From Diadema setosum (lineage: Eukaryota; Echinodermata; Echinoidea; Diadematoida; Diadematidae), in contig CM067072.1 of the NCBI GenBank assembly GCA_033980235.1, positions 30,286,759 through 30,350,758 of the forward strand: a DNA stretch of 64,000 nucleotides, read 5' to 3'. The position numbers were made by a program, and so were the translations under genes. Positions within the stretch are counted from its first letter, which is position 1; each line of letters opens with the position of its first letter. This document shows positions 30,587 through 42,785 of the stretch, in pieces. The notes beneath the pieces are model-generated. The model was not told the DNA's origin, made no database searches, and saw nothing but the letters and a program-made list of their open reading frames with translations.

Positions 30587-33500
30587 CTGAATTAAAGCGA
30601 TGCAAGAGAGAACAACAAGAATGCAGCATAAAATGACCAAACAGGATGACCCAAAGATTCATGAAATCTGTCATTAACTGCCGGTTTGTTGATCTGCTTC
30701 CAATCAATTCACTCTCAACAACTACTGTTGGCAACTTTGATTTACTTGACATGCCTGGAAAGTTTCTTGCCTTTATACCAATCGCTAGTCAGTAGACCAT
30801 CTAGATTACTTTTGTTTTGTGTCATGTTTTGCACACTAATGTCTGACACTGACTCATCTTACACTCTGATCATCTTCTATGCACCACATCTAACTCTTCT
30901 CCCTATATGATGCAAAATCTTACATAGTCAGAATGAAGTCAAGATTTAAAATCTTGATGCAAAATCTTAGAAAGTCAAGATTAGGTCAAGATTACTCTAT
31001 GAAACATCAACCATTTCTCGGTGACTACTTCATTTCAACAGAATTTACCTATCACTTTCTCTATCATTCTCTGTTCTTCATGGCAGATGAATGTAATGGA
31101 AAATCCCATGTCAGTTTTGCTTGAAACGGAATGTACCTTTGAACTGGACTGTGCATAATAGTATTACAATTAAGAACAATTTCATGGCATCAAATCCATA
31201 GAAGATCCAGTGCAACAGACAGTTTCACATTTGATTATTTACTTTCTACAAATGATGCCAACAAGCTGCATGCTCATTCACAGACTGTCATGTAACCATT
31301 AACCCGCTGAGGACGGGCTGATTTTTTTTACAACACACATTTCCCATAGACACTTGTCCAAGTATACTCGGGACTTGTCCTAAATGGGTAAAAGTTGATG
31401 GGCTCCTCCTCGTTTCTTACCTCGTCTCTGCCAAGTAAAACATGAGTAGCGTATGTCTCTTCCCTCTTATCAAGAGGCAAAGAATCTTTGGTGACATGGA
31501 TCTGAAAAACATGAGTACACAAAGGGTGATTATCAGTAATAATTGAGAGAAATACATTTTTAACACTTCTCTAACCCACACATTCAGTAATACTGCATAG
31601 CACCCATTATTAACATTACTTCTGATATTGACACATAAATTGCTGTCTACACAAGTCCAAAGTTCCTTTGTCGTCAGGCAACAAACATATCATTCTAAGT
31701 AGTCAATGATCCAAGAATGAGGGCTCTATGCTTCACAATGTTTTGTGGGAATCAAATTTAATAATTTCATTCAGTAAACATATATTAAGTCTGTGTTGAA
31801 ACCTTACACACATGCAATGCTACTTTAATACAAAGTGACATATTTGTGAGAGGATATGTGAACAACACTGTGCATTTGACTTCAACTCAATTAATCTGTC
31901 TTATTCACCTTCATTTCTCAAACCCAGAGTATCTTCTTCAAATTGGAAGTCAATTATAGGAAAATATGCAAGGACTACCAATTATGATGTAACATGCAGA
32001 AAATAAAAACTTTGGTGAAAATGGTGAAGAAAATATGCATTGACACAGATTATTTTGTGACCTACTTCCTGACAGCAATTTCTTCTCTACAAAAAATATA
32101 AAAGAAAGGAAATAAAATCCATCCATTACTGGCATACGCTTTGACTTTTTAAAATGTAATTCAAACATGCACTCCCTACAATTTTCATAGATCTATACTG
32201 CCTATACTTTATGGTAACTTTTATTGTCATTCAAGTACTGGTAATAAACGAAGGGAGAGAGAGAGAGAGAGAGGGGGAGAGAGATGAAGAGAGAGAAAGA
32301 AAGATTAACAATTTGAACCACAGGTAAGCAAAAAATGAAAGCAACAGCTAGATAAATCCCAACTATGTCATAAACATTCAAGTGTTTGGTTTCATCTCGA
32401 AAGGGCATTGTTCATAAATTATAAATATCACCAGGTAAACTGGTCTCACAAATGTAATAATACTGATATCATACTGATATGAAAGTTTGATCACAAAATT
32501 CACTAATTCAACACAATGTTATGTCAAAAAGACACCTGGGTTTTTAATTTTTGTCACTGTTCTTTTTTAAAAGTGTCATATTTAAGGCAAGCACATGTCA
32601 CTACATACAGATATTAACTAGAAATGTCGCTATGGCAGCTGGTAGGCCTCCGCCATAATGCGTGGTTCTTCCCAATAGGTCTATGGCACATCATGACAAT
32701 GTGCGATGACAATTTCTTAAAATGACATGTTTGCCACAAATGTGATGATGTGTTTTCACTTCCCTTGTACAGCTGTACATGTACTATGTTTCATTGGATG
32801 AATGGCTACATTGTCTCAGAGAGCAGGTACACATATTTGGGGATTTGAAGATTTTTACTGGACTTTTGACCCTTTTATAAGTTTATACACTGAGTAATTT
32901 CCAAGGTATGGAAAAAAGTGTAATCTAAGTATTTATATAGTAAAATTTTTAGCATTCTAACCTTACCTTTGAGCCTTGACATTTGACCCTAAAATTTTCA
33001 AGAGAATCACTTTCATGAAGAACATGCATAAATACAGTGTATGTACTAAGTTTCATTATGATACCTTAAACCACTTTCGAGATATAAAAGAAGACTTGAA
33101 ATGTAGCATTTTTCACATGACCTTTGACCTTTTGGCAAAAAAACTTTCCCCAAGAATCTCTATTGGGTATTACACTGTACATGTATACACAAAGTTTAAA
33201 GAAAAATCCTGCAGGCATTGCATTAAAACTGATGAGGGAAATAGTGAAACTTTTAAGAGTTGAACTTGACCTTTGACCCCTGACCTTTAACCCTCCTGAC
33301 CCCATCACTCCCTAGACAATCATTGCTCGTCAGTACATGCATATGTACTAAGCTCCATGAAGATGCCTTGAGCCATTTCAGAGATATGGAGGAAAAAGTG
33401 ACATTTTAACATTTTCACTTGACCTCTGACCTTTGACCTTATGGCCCAAAATTTTCTCTCGAGAATCTTTAATGGGTAATACATACACTACGTTTCAAGA

Positions 33501-34783
33501 AAATACCTTCAGGCATTGCGGAGACATGGGAGAAATAGTGAAATTTTGAGTATTCAACCTTGACCTTTTGACCTTTGACCTTAGGCATGTGCATCCAGAA
33601 GTTGATAGGCACAACTTCACCCATTCATACATATACATGCCAAGTTTAATTAGGATACCTCAAACGGTTTTTTAGTTACGCTGTCCACAAAATTGACTAC
33701 AGACGGAAGGACGGACAGACGGACAACCCGAAAACAAAATGCCTCCGACGACACTTCGTGGTGGAGGCATAATAACTGTATGTAAAGGCTTGGATTGGTT
33801 AAAAAAAAAAGAAAATAAAGCCTTGATACTTACGAGCGTCCCAAGTTTCTGATACTGTGTAACAACAAGAAAGGATCTGTCTTCAAAAGGAGTGAGAACA
33901 AAGTCTGTGTGCCTCCCATCCAGAGTCACCGCACCCTGAAAAAGGAATCGCAGCAGGGATAAACATTTTTGAGAAACTTACAGGACAAGTTCACCTTCAT
34001 AAACATGTGGGTTGAGTGAATGCAGCAATATTAGTAGAACACAGAATACATCTCTGAGAGTTTGAGGAAAATCGGACAATCCGCTCAAAAGTTATGAATT
34101 TTTGAAGTTTCTGCTCAGTCACGGCAGGATGAGAAGACTACTATAGCTTGTGATGTCACATGTGTACAACGATATAAAGAAAGTATTGAAAAAAATTCAA
34201 CATATTTTAACTTTTCTCACATGACAAAAGAACACTCGACTTCTCTCTTTCAGAAGGCAAGGGGAATAATATTACCCTTAACACACATCAGTAACAAGCA
34301 CAAGAAAAGTGCACTTTATTCAAAAAGTAAAATTTTGTGAAATTCTCTTTTTTATTTTCCTCATATCTTTCTACGCATACCCCCCGCATGTGACATCATA
34401 CACCGTAGTACAATAGTCTTCTCATCCAGCAGTGATTGCGTAGATAATTCATAACTTTTGAACGGATTGTCAGATTTTCCTCAAACTTTCACCGATGTGT
34501 TCTACTATTATTGTTGCATTCACTCAATCCACACGTATATGAAGGGGGACATGTCCTTTAATACAATGTCCAAATTTAGTATGAACACAGAGGCTTGCCA
34601 CAACATTCCTATCTTGACATTGTTCTGCTGAAATACATTTTCACAATCTGAGGGAACAAGGCAGAGGTGGAAAAATCTTTCATGGCAAGAGCCTTGATGT
34701 TTCATTGAGTTGATATGTTAGTTGGCATGCTATCCATTTTTTGTAGATCCTTATTCTTCCTTTTGTTTTTTGACAAAAAAAAA

Positions 34784-34816
<33 letters not shown>

Positions 34817-37735
34817 GCTGCTGCCCCCAGCCCCCCTGATTCCGCGGCCCCTGTTTTGCGATACGATGATAGGCAGCAAGTTTGGTATCGTTGTAAAGCT
34901 GACATTTCACTCGGTCAGAATATGTATGTCATCAGGTCTATAAACCCTACTAATTACACTACAGTCTGCACTATAGATTCCCTAATGTTTAGATGTCTAA
35001 CTTGTTACAGCACCAGTATATACAATCATTACCTGCAACCAGCGTGCACAAACGTGAAGGAGCACCCCGGGGTTACACAATCATCCAACAATCGAGTATG
35101 AATACAAATAAACTAATTTTGGCAGGTACATCATGTAGTATATCTAGACGGTAGGAGAGTGGATCATATCACCGGACGCTTTTTTTTTTTGTGGCTCTGA
35201 ATTCCACACTCGGGGGATGAACTTTCAGCCAAAAATAGCACCAAGTATTCACAATGAGAATTTGGCAAAATTATGAAAATCATTCAAGTTGTAAAATAGA
35301 CTTCAAATGTACCCCTCTCCATAAAGTTGTCTTTTTTCGCGGTGTGGTACGATCACATTATAATTCCAGACACAATTTTTGTAATGGAATAATCAACAAC
35401 TTTCGCACCTTGTCCTTGCACTAGAGTCACAATTCACACCCGTTATTCACCGTATATATTCTTCCCCAGCGGACGACAAAGAAAAAATCGGCAAATGAGG
35501 CTCAAATTTCATATCTTATGGTAAAATATCAAACTTGAACATTCTGAACAGTTCAAATGATAAAACCATGTGCTGAACTGACATCTTCTTCTAAATCTGA
35601 GGTGAAATGTGAAAATCTCAGCATTTTAACACTTTTATGTCATTTCTTTTTTTTTCAATTTTGGTCCATACAACACTCTGTGAGGCTAATCTACAAAGTC
35701 CTGTGCGTCCGGAATTACCATGCTGTCCGGTAATACCATAGCTTCTACCTGTATATACTATTACTAGACCTTCTACCAGTACTTAAAGGAATGGTACAGT
35801 GTCAGTTCAGATGGGGCTTGAAGTTAACATTTTTTGATGATAATTTTTTGAGATATTATGATGAGAAACCTCTTTATGAAATATGAAAGAGCATATTAAT
35901 TCTCATAGGAATTCAAAGTTTATCTGATCAAAATCTGTTTTGAACCGGCTGATATATCAACAAACAAAGGGATCCTAATAAAAAGTGGGATACATCATTT
36001 CTTAGGATCGCTTTGTTTTTAAATTTAGATCTACTCTGTTTTGGACATAATCTCATTCTCAGCCATTTCAAAAGTGATTTTCATCAAATCAACTTCAATT
36101 CCTCTTAGAAGTTAGAATTGTATCCTTTTTAACATTTCATAATGTAGTTTATAAGTATCTCGCAAAAAGTTAAAAGCCAAATTCTCAACCCAAGCAAAAC
36201 TATTTCCAATTTAGCAAGAGAGGTTTCTATTTTAATGAAGGTTAGATAGATAGAGTAGAATCTAACGTTAGAATGAATTTAATAGGCTCTACCTCTAACG
36301 TTAGCCGTCTAACGTTAGCATTAGGTCACTGTCCCTAACCGTACATCAGTAAAAAAGTAATACCCTAACCCCGGCGCAGGGACGTGTTGGGGTCGCTGCT
36401 GCGATTAGTAATAACCTTGAACGACAAGTATGTCTAATTCCGCGAAAAACCTCTCATTTATAATAATGACATTTGCTGGGTCAGTTTTTCGCTTCTTAGA
36501 CAGACACCATTGATACATACGCTATTGCGACGGTTTTCAACCGTTTTGGTCGAACGCAACTTCGACCCAGTTCCCCCTGCATAAAAATGGTTCTTATTAT
36601 TTTTTCCAGCTTGGTTTTCAAACCAATCTGGAAAAAATATTTACAGGATTAATCAGTAAACATTTTGACTCACCTCTTCCACTGTTTACTCCTGTTTTCT
36701 GGTTGTTTTCTCTAGGCCTACTTCTTTGCAGCGCTCCCCAATTTATTGCCGCCTTCATTTGAAAAATCACCGCACGAACGTCTACGGCAAGCCAAATGCT
36801 CCATACAATCACTATATCGGTACATGTACGTTTATTGACTAAAGTACTAATAAGTTGTTCGCGAGCACTAAATTTAACTTTGTAATATTGTGAATGAGCA
36901 TTTGGCTTGCCGTAGACGTTCACGCGGTCATTTTTCAAACGAAGGCGGCGATGAATTGGGGAGCGCTGCAAAGAAGTGGAGAAAACAACCAGAAAACAGG
37001 AGGAAACAGTGGAAGAGGTGAGTCAAAATGTTAAATGATTAATCCAGTAAATATTTTTTCCAGATTGGTTTGAAAACCAAGCTGGAAAAAATAATAAGAA
37101 CCATTTTTATGCAGGGGGAACTAGGTTGAAGTTGCGTTCGACCAAAACGGTCGAAAACCGTCGCAATAGCGTATGTATCAATGGTGTCTGTCTAAGAAGC
37201 GAAAAACTGACCCAGCAAATGTCATTATTATAAATGAGAAGTTTTTCCGCTGAATTAGACATACTGTAACGTTACTTGTCGGTCAAGTATGTAATACCCA
37301 GCCATGATGATACCCGGCCCGGAGACGGAGTGTAATTCTGACGTTGCTGTTAGTTATCTACTTCTTTAGTACCACGTGCTATAAGAATGCTAAAGGATTA
37401 CAGACAGAATCTATGGTAGAGAGACTACTGGTACAAGTAATTTATCCACACACAAAAATAAAAAATAAAAAAATCCCAGTTTGTAAAATCTTGTAGCAGA
37501 ACGATGCCCCAACAAGATACAGCATATATTGGCACGAATGGGACTACGTAAAACTTTACAAGCAGTTTCCTACTTTCTAACAGTTACTGATCATGTGTGA
37601 TATGATGTTACTTCCTCACTCAAGACAATTGAAACCAGTAATATCCTTTCAGCCGACAGAGCAGCATGAAAAACATTTGATATGATGAATATATCATACC
37701 GTCTTCGAGGTTGGATAGCCTTTTTGGGATTCCAT
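30440..37735 (-). CDS. psmg3: PSMG3, proteasome assembly chaperone 3 (complete, 4 exons)
   Basis: Coding exons on the minus strand: 37700-37735, 33834-33935, 31421-31501, 30440-30586. They join to 121 residues (human PSMG3 has 122). The product begins MESQKGYPTSKT. It contains FEDRSFLVVTQYQKLGTL, which matches the VVVTQFGKMGTLV strand, and the signature HVLLGRDE|PVIHVFARNI (human VLLGQDEPLIHVFAKNL). It ends KVIEDYLL. PSMG3 pairs with PSMG4 (PAC3-PAC4) in the cytoplasm and guides assembly of the 20S proteasome alpha ring. All introns are GT-AG; exons 2 to 4 join in phase 0. The start is the first ATG of exon 1, at the family's usual length. The gene converges with DNAI3. Introns of 3.8 and 2.3 kb hold MITEs and a large foldback. 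A possible AATAAA (minus strand) lies at 29928-29933. Confidence 0.92.
31299..31391. mobile_element. TTAA mini-MITE, copy 5
   Basis: TTAACCCGCTGAGGACGGGC ... CAAGTATACTCGGGACTTG; right end decayed (GGGTAAA). It ends ~30 bp from PSMG3 exon 3. Confidence 0.78.
31421..31501 (-). CDS. psmg3: PSMG3 exon 3
   Basis: 81 bp, 27 codons: IHVTKDSLPLDKREETYATH then VLLGRDE. Acceptor TTTTTCAG, donor GTAAGA. VLLGRDE is the family's most conserved motif. Confidence 0.93.
32618..33775. mobile_element. Dispersed element rich in TGACCTTTGACC words (~1.15 kb)
   Basis: Bounded by GGTAGGCCTCCGCCATAATG and CGTGGTGGAGGCATAATAA (short inverted AGGC.TCC.CCA ends), with GACGGAAGGACGGACAGACG near the right. TGACCTTTGACC occurs at 33119, 33267, 33427 and 33569. 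The interior looks like ~200-bp internal repeats (AAGTTTCA..A.GATACCT..A). It lies in PSMG3 intron 2 (31502-33833). Confidence 0.7.
33834..33935 (-). CDS. psmg3: PSMG3 exon 2
   Basis: 102 bp, 34 codons: GAVTLDGRHTDFVLTPFEDR then SFLVVTQYQKLGTL. Acceptor TTTTTCAG, donor GTAAGT. It corresponds to the first beta strands of PSMG3. Confidence 0.92.
33979..34561. mobile_element. 583-bp hairpin MITE (AGGACAAGTTCACC)
   Basis: AGGACAAGTTCACCTTCATA ... TATGAAGGGGGACATGTCCT, with arms pairing through GTGGGTTGAGTGAATGCAGC and GTTGCATTCACTCAATCCAC. Complementarity extends ~180 bp inwards. PSMG3 intron 1. Confidence 0.88.
34783..34815. repeat. (GT)n then G17 run
   Basis: GTGTGTGTGTGTGG followed by an uninterrupted G run; potential G-quadruplex strand. 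Confidence 0.9.
35783..36215. mobile_element. Hairpin MITE family A, copy 3 (right end decayed)
   Basis: TTAAAGGAATGGTACAGTGT start; the interior has TCAGCCATTTCAAAAGTGATT. The right end reads AAAACTATTTCCAATTTA instead of the consensus. Confidence 0.75.
36257..36325. repeat. Cluster of CTAACGTTAG palindromes
   Basis: The 10-bp palindrome CTAACGTTAG occurs three times in under 70 bp, just outside the left arm of the foldback. Confidence 0.75.
36411..37290. mobile_element. 0.88-kb foldback element with ~390-bp arms
   Basis: Left arm 36411-36801 and right arm 36896-37290 are reverse complements with few differences, around a 94-bp spacer. Paired words include GCAAGCCAAATGCTC / GAGCATTTGGCTTGC, GGTTTTCAAACCAATCTGG / CCAGATTGGTTTGAAAACC and GACAGACACCATTGATACAT / ATGTATCAATGGTGTCTGTC. 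Each arm carries an NWGALQRS-encoding stretch ahead of a GTGAGT. Within PSMG3 intron 1. Confidence 0.9.
37700..37735 (-). CDS. psmg3: PSMG3 exon 1 (start codon)
   Basis: 36 bp, 12 codons (MESQKGYPTSKT), ATG at 37733-37735. Donor GTATGA at 37699 and below. Too short to stand out as an ORF. It was found by the need for an N-terminal exon, and matches family spacing before the first beta strand. Confidence 0.82.
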
Positions 37736-37875
37736 CGTCGATCATCGGACCAGAGCCTAACTCAGAGGCAGAGGATTGTTATGTGTCAGACTCATCATAC
37801 TTCACGTTTGCTTACATAGTCTTACTTCCAGACGTCCTTTATGAAGGCATGTTTGTTTGTTTGTCTATATCAGTG

Positions 37876-38036
37876 GGTCCCATTTCATAAAATATGTTAG
37901 GATAGCAACTCTTGCTGGAATGGCAATTTCCCATAGCAACATCAAATCAGGAGACTGCATTCTTGTCGATACCATAACAATTGTCATTTCAGCAAGAGTT
38001 ACAATCATACAACATTTTTATGAAATGGAGCTAGTC
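37876..38036. mobile_element. Small hairpin MITE (CCATTTCATAAAA)
   Basis: GGGTCCCATTTCATAAAATA / TTTTTATGAAATGGAGC and GCAACTCTTGCTGGAAT / TTTCAGCAAGAGTTAC pair across ~160 bp, 140 bp upstream of the PSMG3 start codon. Confidence 0.75.
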
Positions 38037-38123
38037 CAGAAGGGACTTATGAATTTTGTGGAGTATCTGATATCATATATGTTTTTTTGTTTTTGTTTAT
38101 TTTAAACGACGACCAAAAACGTA

Positions 38124-38125
<2 letters not shown>

Positions 38126-38155
<30 letters not shown>

Positions 38156-38270
38156 TAATAATGATAATAATGATAATAATAATAATAATGATAATAATAA
38201 TAATGATAATAATGATAATAATAATAATAATGATAATAATAATAATGATAATAATGATAATGATAATAAT
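38126..38270. repeat. (AAT/GAT)n trinucleotide satellite
   Basis: About 145 bp of AATAATGATAATAATGAT triplets. Spurious Tyr/His-rich and Ile/Met-rich ORFs cross it. Confidence 0.95.
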
Positions 38271-38412
38271 TTTCAGTCTTATTGTGAGACAAGATGTATT
38301 AAACCTATTTCTATTATGTTATGGAATAGGCCTACTGTTATTTCATCGTTTGAAAACGAAGATAAAAATGAACACTCGTGAACGAATTTCACATAAATAA
38401 AGAAGTGATAGA

Positions 38413-38880
38413 GCCCGGCCTCTATAACCGCACGAGTCTTCCACTGACTTGCACATTGCCTACCCTGATTTACTGGTCCTGAAGGGGACCTGCGGATGAT
38501 TTTCAGACTTTTACATTTTAACAACTATAAATTAGTTAAACTGAGTAGGGCCTACATAATTTCCGAATTTGTAGTGACTGGGATGAGGAATAAAAATGTT
38601 TTCGAAATGTAGAACAAGTTGCAATGAACAAGGATGATGACATGGCAGCCGCACCATAAGAATGCATGAGTTGGGGCTCAAGGAAGCAGAACAAGAGAAG
38701 AAGGCATGCATTGTAGATTCTTCAAAGGTGAACTCGTTGAGCAAGCGGTAATGTAGTGGAATTACACTGCTACATTTCTGAACTATGTGAGGCTCTGATG
38801 TCATCAGCACTGTTCAGTGTAATTTGTTTAAGATTTTTAGTTTATTGGTTTCTCTGCTCAAGGACCACAATAAATTCCAC
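38413..38880. mobile_element. MITE family C, copy 1
   Basis: Shares with 42390 and 59481 the order GATTTTCAGACTTTTACATTT, GTGACTGGGATGAGG, GTAATTCCATTACA (here inverted) and TCTGCTCAAGGACCACAATAAA. ~460 bp, no TIR ORF. Confidence 0.7.
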
Positions 38881-39218
38881 GAATCTATTGATAGGGGGGA
38901 CAACATGGACCTGTCGATTCATGTAGGCCTATAGCTACAGCGTGATGTGAGATTATAAAAATCGTCTGGAATGCCCCCAGTATAATACCCCTTATTTTCC
39001 AGTTGATGTATTAAAAAGAAGTATCATATTATCTGCATCTAAACACCAAAAAGTTGTACTGTGGTACGTGCGTAGATAGCTTTTCAGGAAAGGAGCTATC
39101 TTTGTCGCCACGGTGCTAAGAATAGTAGCGTTCATCCAATTCATTTTACAGGTAATTCAATGTAGGCCTACAAGAGAAGAACCGAGAGGACCATCGCATT
39201 GGCTCATTACTATAATTA

Positions 39219-39224
39219 TATATG

Positions 39225-39282
<58 letters not shown>
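39219..39282. repeat. (AT)n microsatellite
   Basis: About 30 AT units. Confidence 0.97.
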
Positions 39283-39283
<1 letters not shown>

Positions 39284-39901
39284 TGATATTAAGTAATTAT
39301 GCAAATTAATCATTCAAAAGCAAAAAAAAATGTAGCTTTCAGTAATATATTTCAATAAAGCTTAATTTTGTGACTTTACTTTTGTAAACAGGGATTAAAG
39401 TTTCCCTTTTAAGTCGTGGCAAACATACCTTCTTATACTAGTATTTCTCTTGCGCGTGCCGATTGTCCTTGACTATAAATGCAGCATAATCAGCTGTATG
39501 ACTTTGACAGAAGTCGGTATGTAGGTATAATGTGTAGTTCAGTACGAAATCACGAAAGTACAAGTAAAATTGTTACATGTATATAGAGCAATTATCGATA
39601 AGTGCTTCTGTATCACGTTGGAGAACTTCCTTGGTCATCATAATAACACTCTTTGATTCTAGCTTATACACAGGCACACGTAACCTCAACTACATCCCAC
39701 ACACACCCACCCACACACAAATCACCGTTCATGTTGCACCGACGCATACTGTAGTATACAGTACAATGCCCTGCGCTCATGCACGTCCGCACTCTTAATA
39801 TCCCCTCCCTCCTAGACTGTTTCTACAATGATTAGGGCCTACATAGACGCACTATGTGTACATTGTAGGGCCTATAATTTATATCATGTCTGCGTTAGCG
39901 A

Positions 39902-40381
39902 GGAATTCCAGGCCAGTTGAAAGTTAGTCTGAAAAGAAAGAGTAAATTTCTCTATGCACAACGATGAAAACTTTATCAAAATTGGATGAAAATTAAGAAG
40001 GTTATGAAATTGTGAAATTTCGCTATTCAAATTTTCACTTATGTATGCAATGCAGTATTATCCCCTCAATTACGGGTTAAAATAAAATGTGTGTCTAAAA
40101 TTTTGAATTTTTAGGTTTTTCAGTCAAACGCAATTCCGCCCTATAATAGTTTAAAATCCTATAATATCTGACTGATCAAGATGTCAAAGTTAGTTAACCA
40201 GGAACAACGTTTGAAAATTGAATTTCATAAATAATGATGTGTTTGGGTCTGTGTCTGTGAGTACATGATCATATTTTCCCCCTGTTTTATCTTAAATCCG
40301 ATTTTGACCAAAATGTTCACTGTTGTGCTTGTAATATTTTACTTTTTCTTTTCAGACTAACTTTCACTGGTCCGGAATTCC
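39902..40381. mobile_element. 480-bp hairpin MITE (GGAATTCC ends)
   Basis: GGAATTCCAGGCCAGTTGAA ... CACTGGTCCGGAATTCC, with inward pairing of AGTTAGTCTGAAAAGAAAGA and TTTTTCTTTTCAGACTAACT. It directly abuts the LINE tail at 40382. Confidence 0.85.
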
Positions 40382-41735
40382 CTTTCATTTCATTTCATTT
40401 CATTTCATTTATTTCATTTCCAACAACATTTTCATAAACAAAATAATACAACATCAATGCAATGTAGTAACAAAGAAAAATACGTGAAGTTGACAATACT
40501 ACGCATCACAAAAGCAAAGTAAACAGTGAAAATTGAATTAAAACTAAAGTTGCAGGAAATGGAAGAGACATGCTAAAAAGCTAAGCTTGTATTTTGCAGT
40601 CTCCCCGTAGACAAAGAGACTAAATAACATCAAAAAGCAATTAGCTAGACATAATATAAAAGGTGTACAACACATACAGACCTATACAAACAAACAACAA
40701 ACAAACAGACGGACAAACAAACACAAGCAACCTTTCTTGTAAAGAGAAAGAGAGAGAAAAACAAAACACAGTAAAGGAAAAAGAGGAAAAGAGGAAATTA
40801 TTTTGAAAGAAGGAACAGAAAGAGACAAGAGGACAGGAAAAGGCGAGAAAGGAGAAGAGATGAAAGGTCTATACCAGCACACGCGAAGCACAAGGCGCGG
40901 TGGATCACCGAGGTATATGTACATATTTAAATGTAGGAAAGGAATAGATAAAAAAAAAGAATGAGTATAACGAATATAAAAGAGAGCTCAAAATTAAGGC
41001 TAATTAAAATATAACTCATTCAACTATATAAGAATTTATGAACAACTTCTTCAGTTTAAATGTGAATGTGTTTAAACTTAGAACTTGTTTCATATTATTA
41101 TCGAGAGTGTTCCAAAATTTGGGGCCAGTAAAAGAAAATATAGATTTAGCAAACATAGTCTTAGTTAATGGCAAATGAAATGAGTTGGATTGCCGGGTAG
41201 GATAAAAATGAACAGATCTATTTTTAGTGAACATGGACTCAAACACAAATGGTAGAGAATTATTGGTAAGTTTGTACATGAATTGTCCTAGGTGTAAAAA
41301 ATACAAATCCTTAACTTTTAAGATTTTGTTTTCATGAAATAACATATCGGTATGACTTCTCCACGATTCATTGCAAATAATACGAAAAGCTTTTTTCTGT
41401 AACAAAAGTAGTCTTTCCAAATGAGAAGAATGTGTGTTTCCCCAGGCGAGTATACCATAATTCAGATAAGGTAAAAGTAACATTAAAAGAACATTTTTGG
41501 GTAAACAATATTTAACTCTATTTATAACACTTATATTTCTTGAAATAATACGGCTTATGGAATCAATATGTAAATTCCAAGTGAGTTTACGGTCAATAAT
41601 CAAACCTAAGAATTTGATTGAAGAAACTTCTTCGATAACTGTGTCATTCAAATATACATTCCTAGGTACATTTTCCAAAGAGTTACTAAAAATCATACAT
41701 TTATTTATTTTTTTATATTTATGGACAATTTATGA
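40382..41735 (-). mobile_element. 5'-truncated non-LTR retrotransposon (LINE), Jockey/CR1-group RT C-terminus
   Basis: Minus-strand ORF 41016-41696 (226 codons) carries reverse-transcriptase C-terminal motifs: IKFLGLIIDRKLTWNLHI, LPYLNYGILAWG, HFYPTRQSNSFH and FTGPKFWN. It is followed by ~600 bp of 3'UTR and a (GAAAT)n tail at 40382-40420. The catalytic RT core and endonuclease are missing, so this is a dead 5'-truncated insertion. Clade assigned from motif style only. Confidence 0.88.
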
Positions 41736-42389
41736 TGTCCATAGGACATCATTAAGGACTTTAATGAGTCCTCTATCAAGATCAGACAGTATGTGGAGTC
41801 TCCAGCCTTTTTAATATATTTATATCAATCCCTCTGTTTTTTTAATCAGGCAATTATTATTGTGTGATTTTCAAGTTTATTGACCTAAGCTGTAACGATG
41901 ACATAATTATAAGATTACTCTTTGGTTCATTTTTTTTTTTTTCATTTTAGTCAAGTTATGTATGATATTACGTTTGTTTGCTTGTTTGTTAAAAAAAGGC
42001 AGAATTGAAACTGAAATAACAAATGAAAATTAACGATGAAATGTATTTACCCGATTTAAGTAATTGGTAAAATTACATTTATGATTGATGTCACGTTAGA
42101 CCATTTATTTTATCTTGCATCTTGCATATCTTGTCAGTATGTGATTGTTGTGGCCCTGAAAAGCATGATCTTACGCTCCTCGTGATAATTTCTGAACGAC
42201 AAATTTCCACTTTATGCTATTAGGATCTCAAGATATCAGTTATCCTCGATCTCAACACGTTAACTATTCTATCACCACTTGAAGTAGGCCTAAACGAACT
42301 ACATTTTGGCATCAACACCTTTGCCAATTCTACAGACTCATTCCCTTCACTCCATGTTGTCGAAACAAGGGTGCTGAGAGTTAAACGGG

Positions 42390-42785
42390 AAGTCCAGACG
42401 ATTTTCATGATTTCTCATCATGCAGCATGCATAAAATCGACAGCTCCAAGTATAGATTTATGGAATATATCGGTGGTACTTGAGCAGAGAAACCAACCCT
42501 ATGAAAAACCCCAAACAAATTACACTGAACAAGTATGATAACACAGGAGGCTCACATAACATTATTTCAGAAAGCTATGTAATTCCATTACAATATCGCT
42601 TGCTTAAAGGAAAACTCCGGATGTTTTTCAGACCTTTATATTTGAACAACTACAAATTTGGTTATACTGTGTAAAACAAGTTTCAGAATTCATAGTGATT
42701 GGGATGAGGTAGAAGAATGTTTTCAAAATGTATGATAAATCACACTAAACATAGATGATGTCATAGCAGTTTCACTCTAAGAATT
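42390..42785. mobile_element. MITE family C, copy 2
   Basis: GACGATTTTCATGATTTCTC near the left, ACTTGAGCAGAGAAACCAAC, GTAATTCCATTACAATATCG, and TTTTTCAGACCTTTATATTT followed by GTGATTGGGATGAGGT. Confidence 0.68.

Noticed and set aside
38532..38810. Similar ORFs at 38532 and 59626 (MLMT.EPHI..KCSSVIPL)
   Set aside because: Both lie within copies of MITE family C; similarity reflects the shared repeat, not a gene family. The 42390 copy does not preserve the frame.
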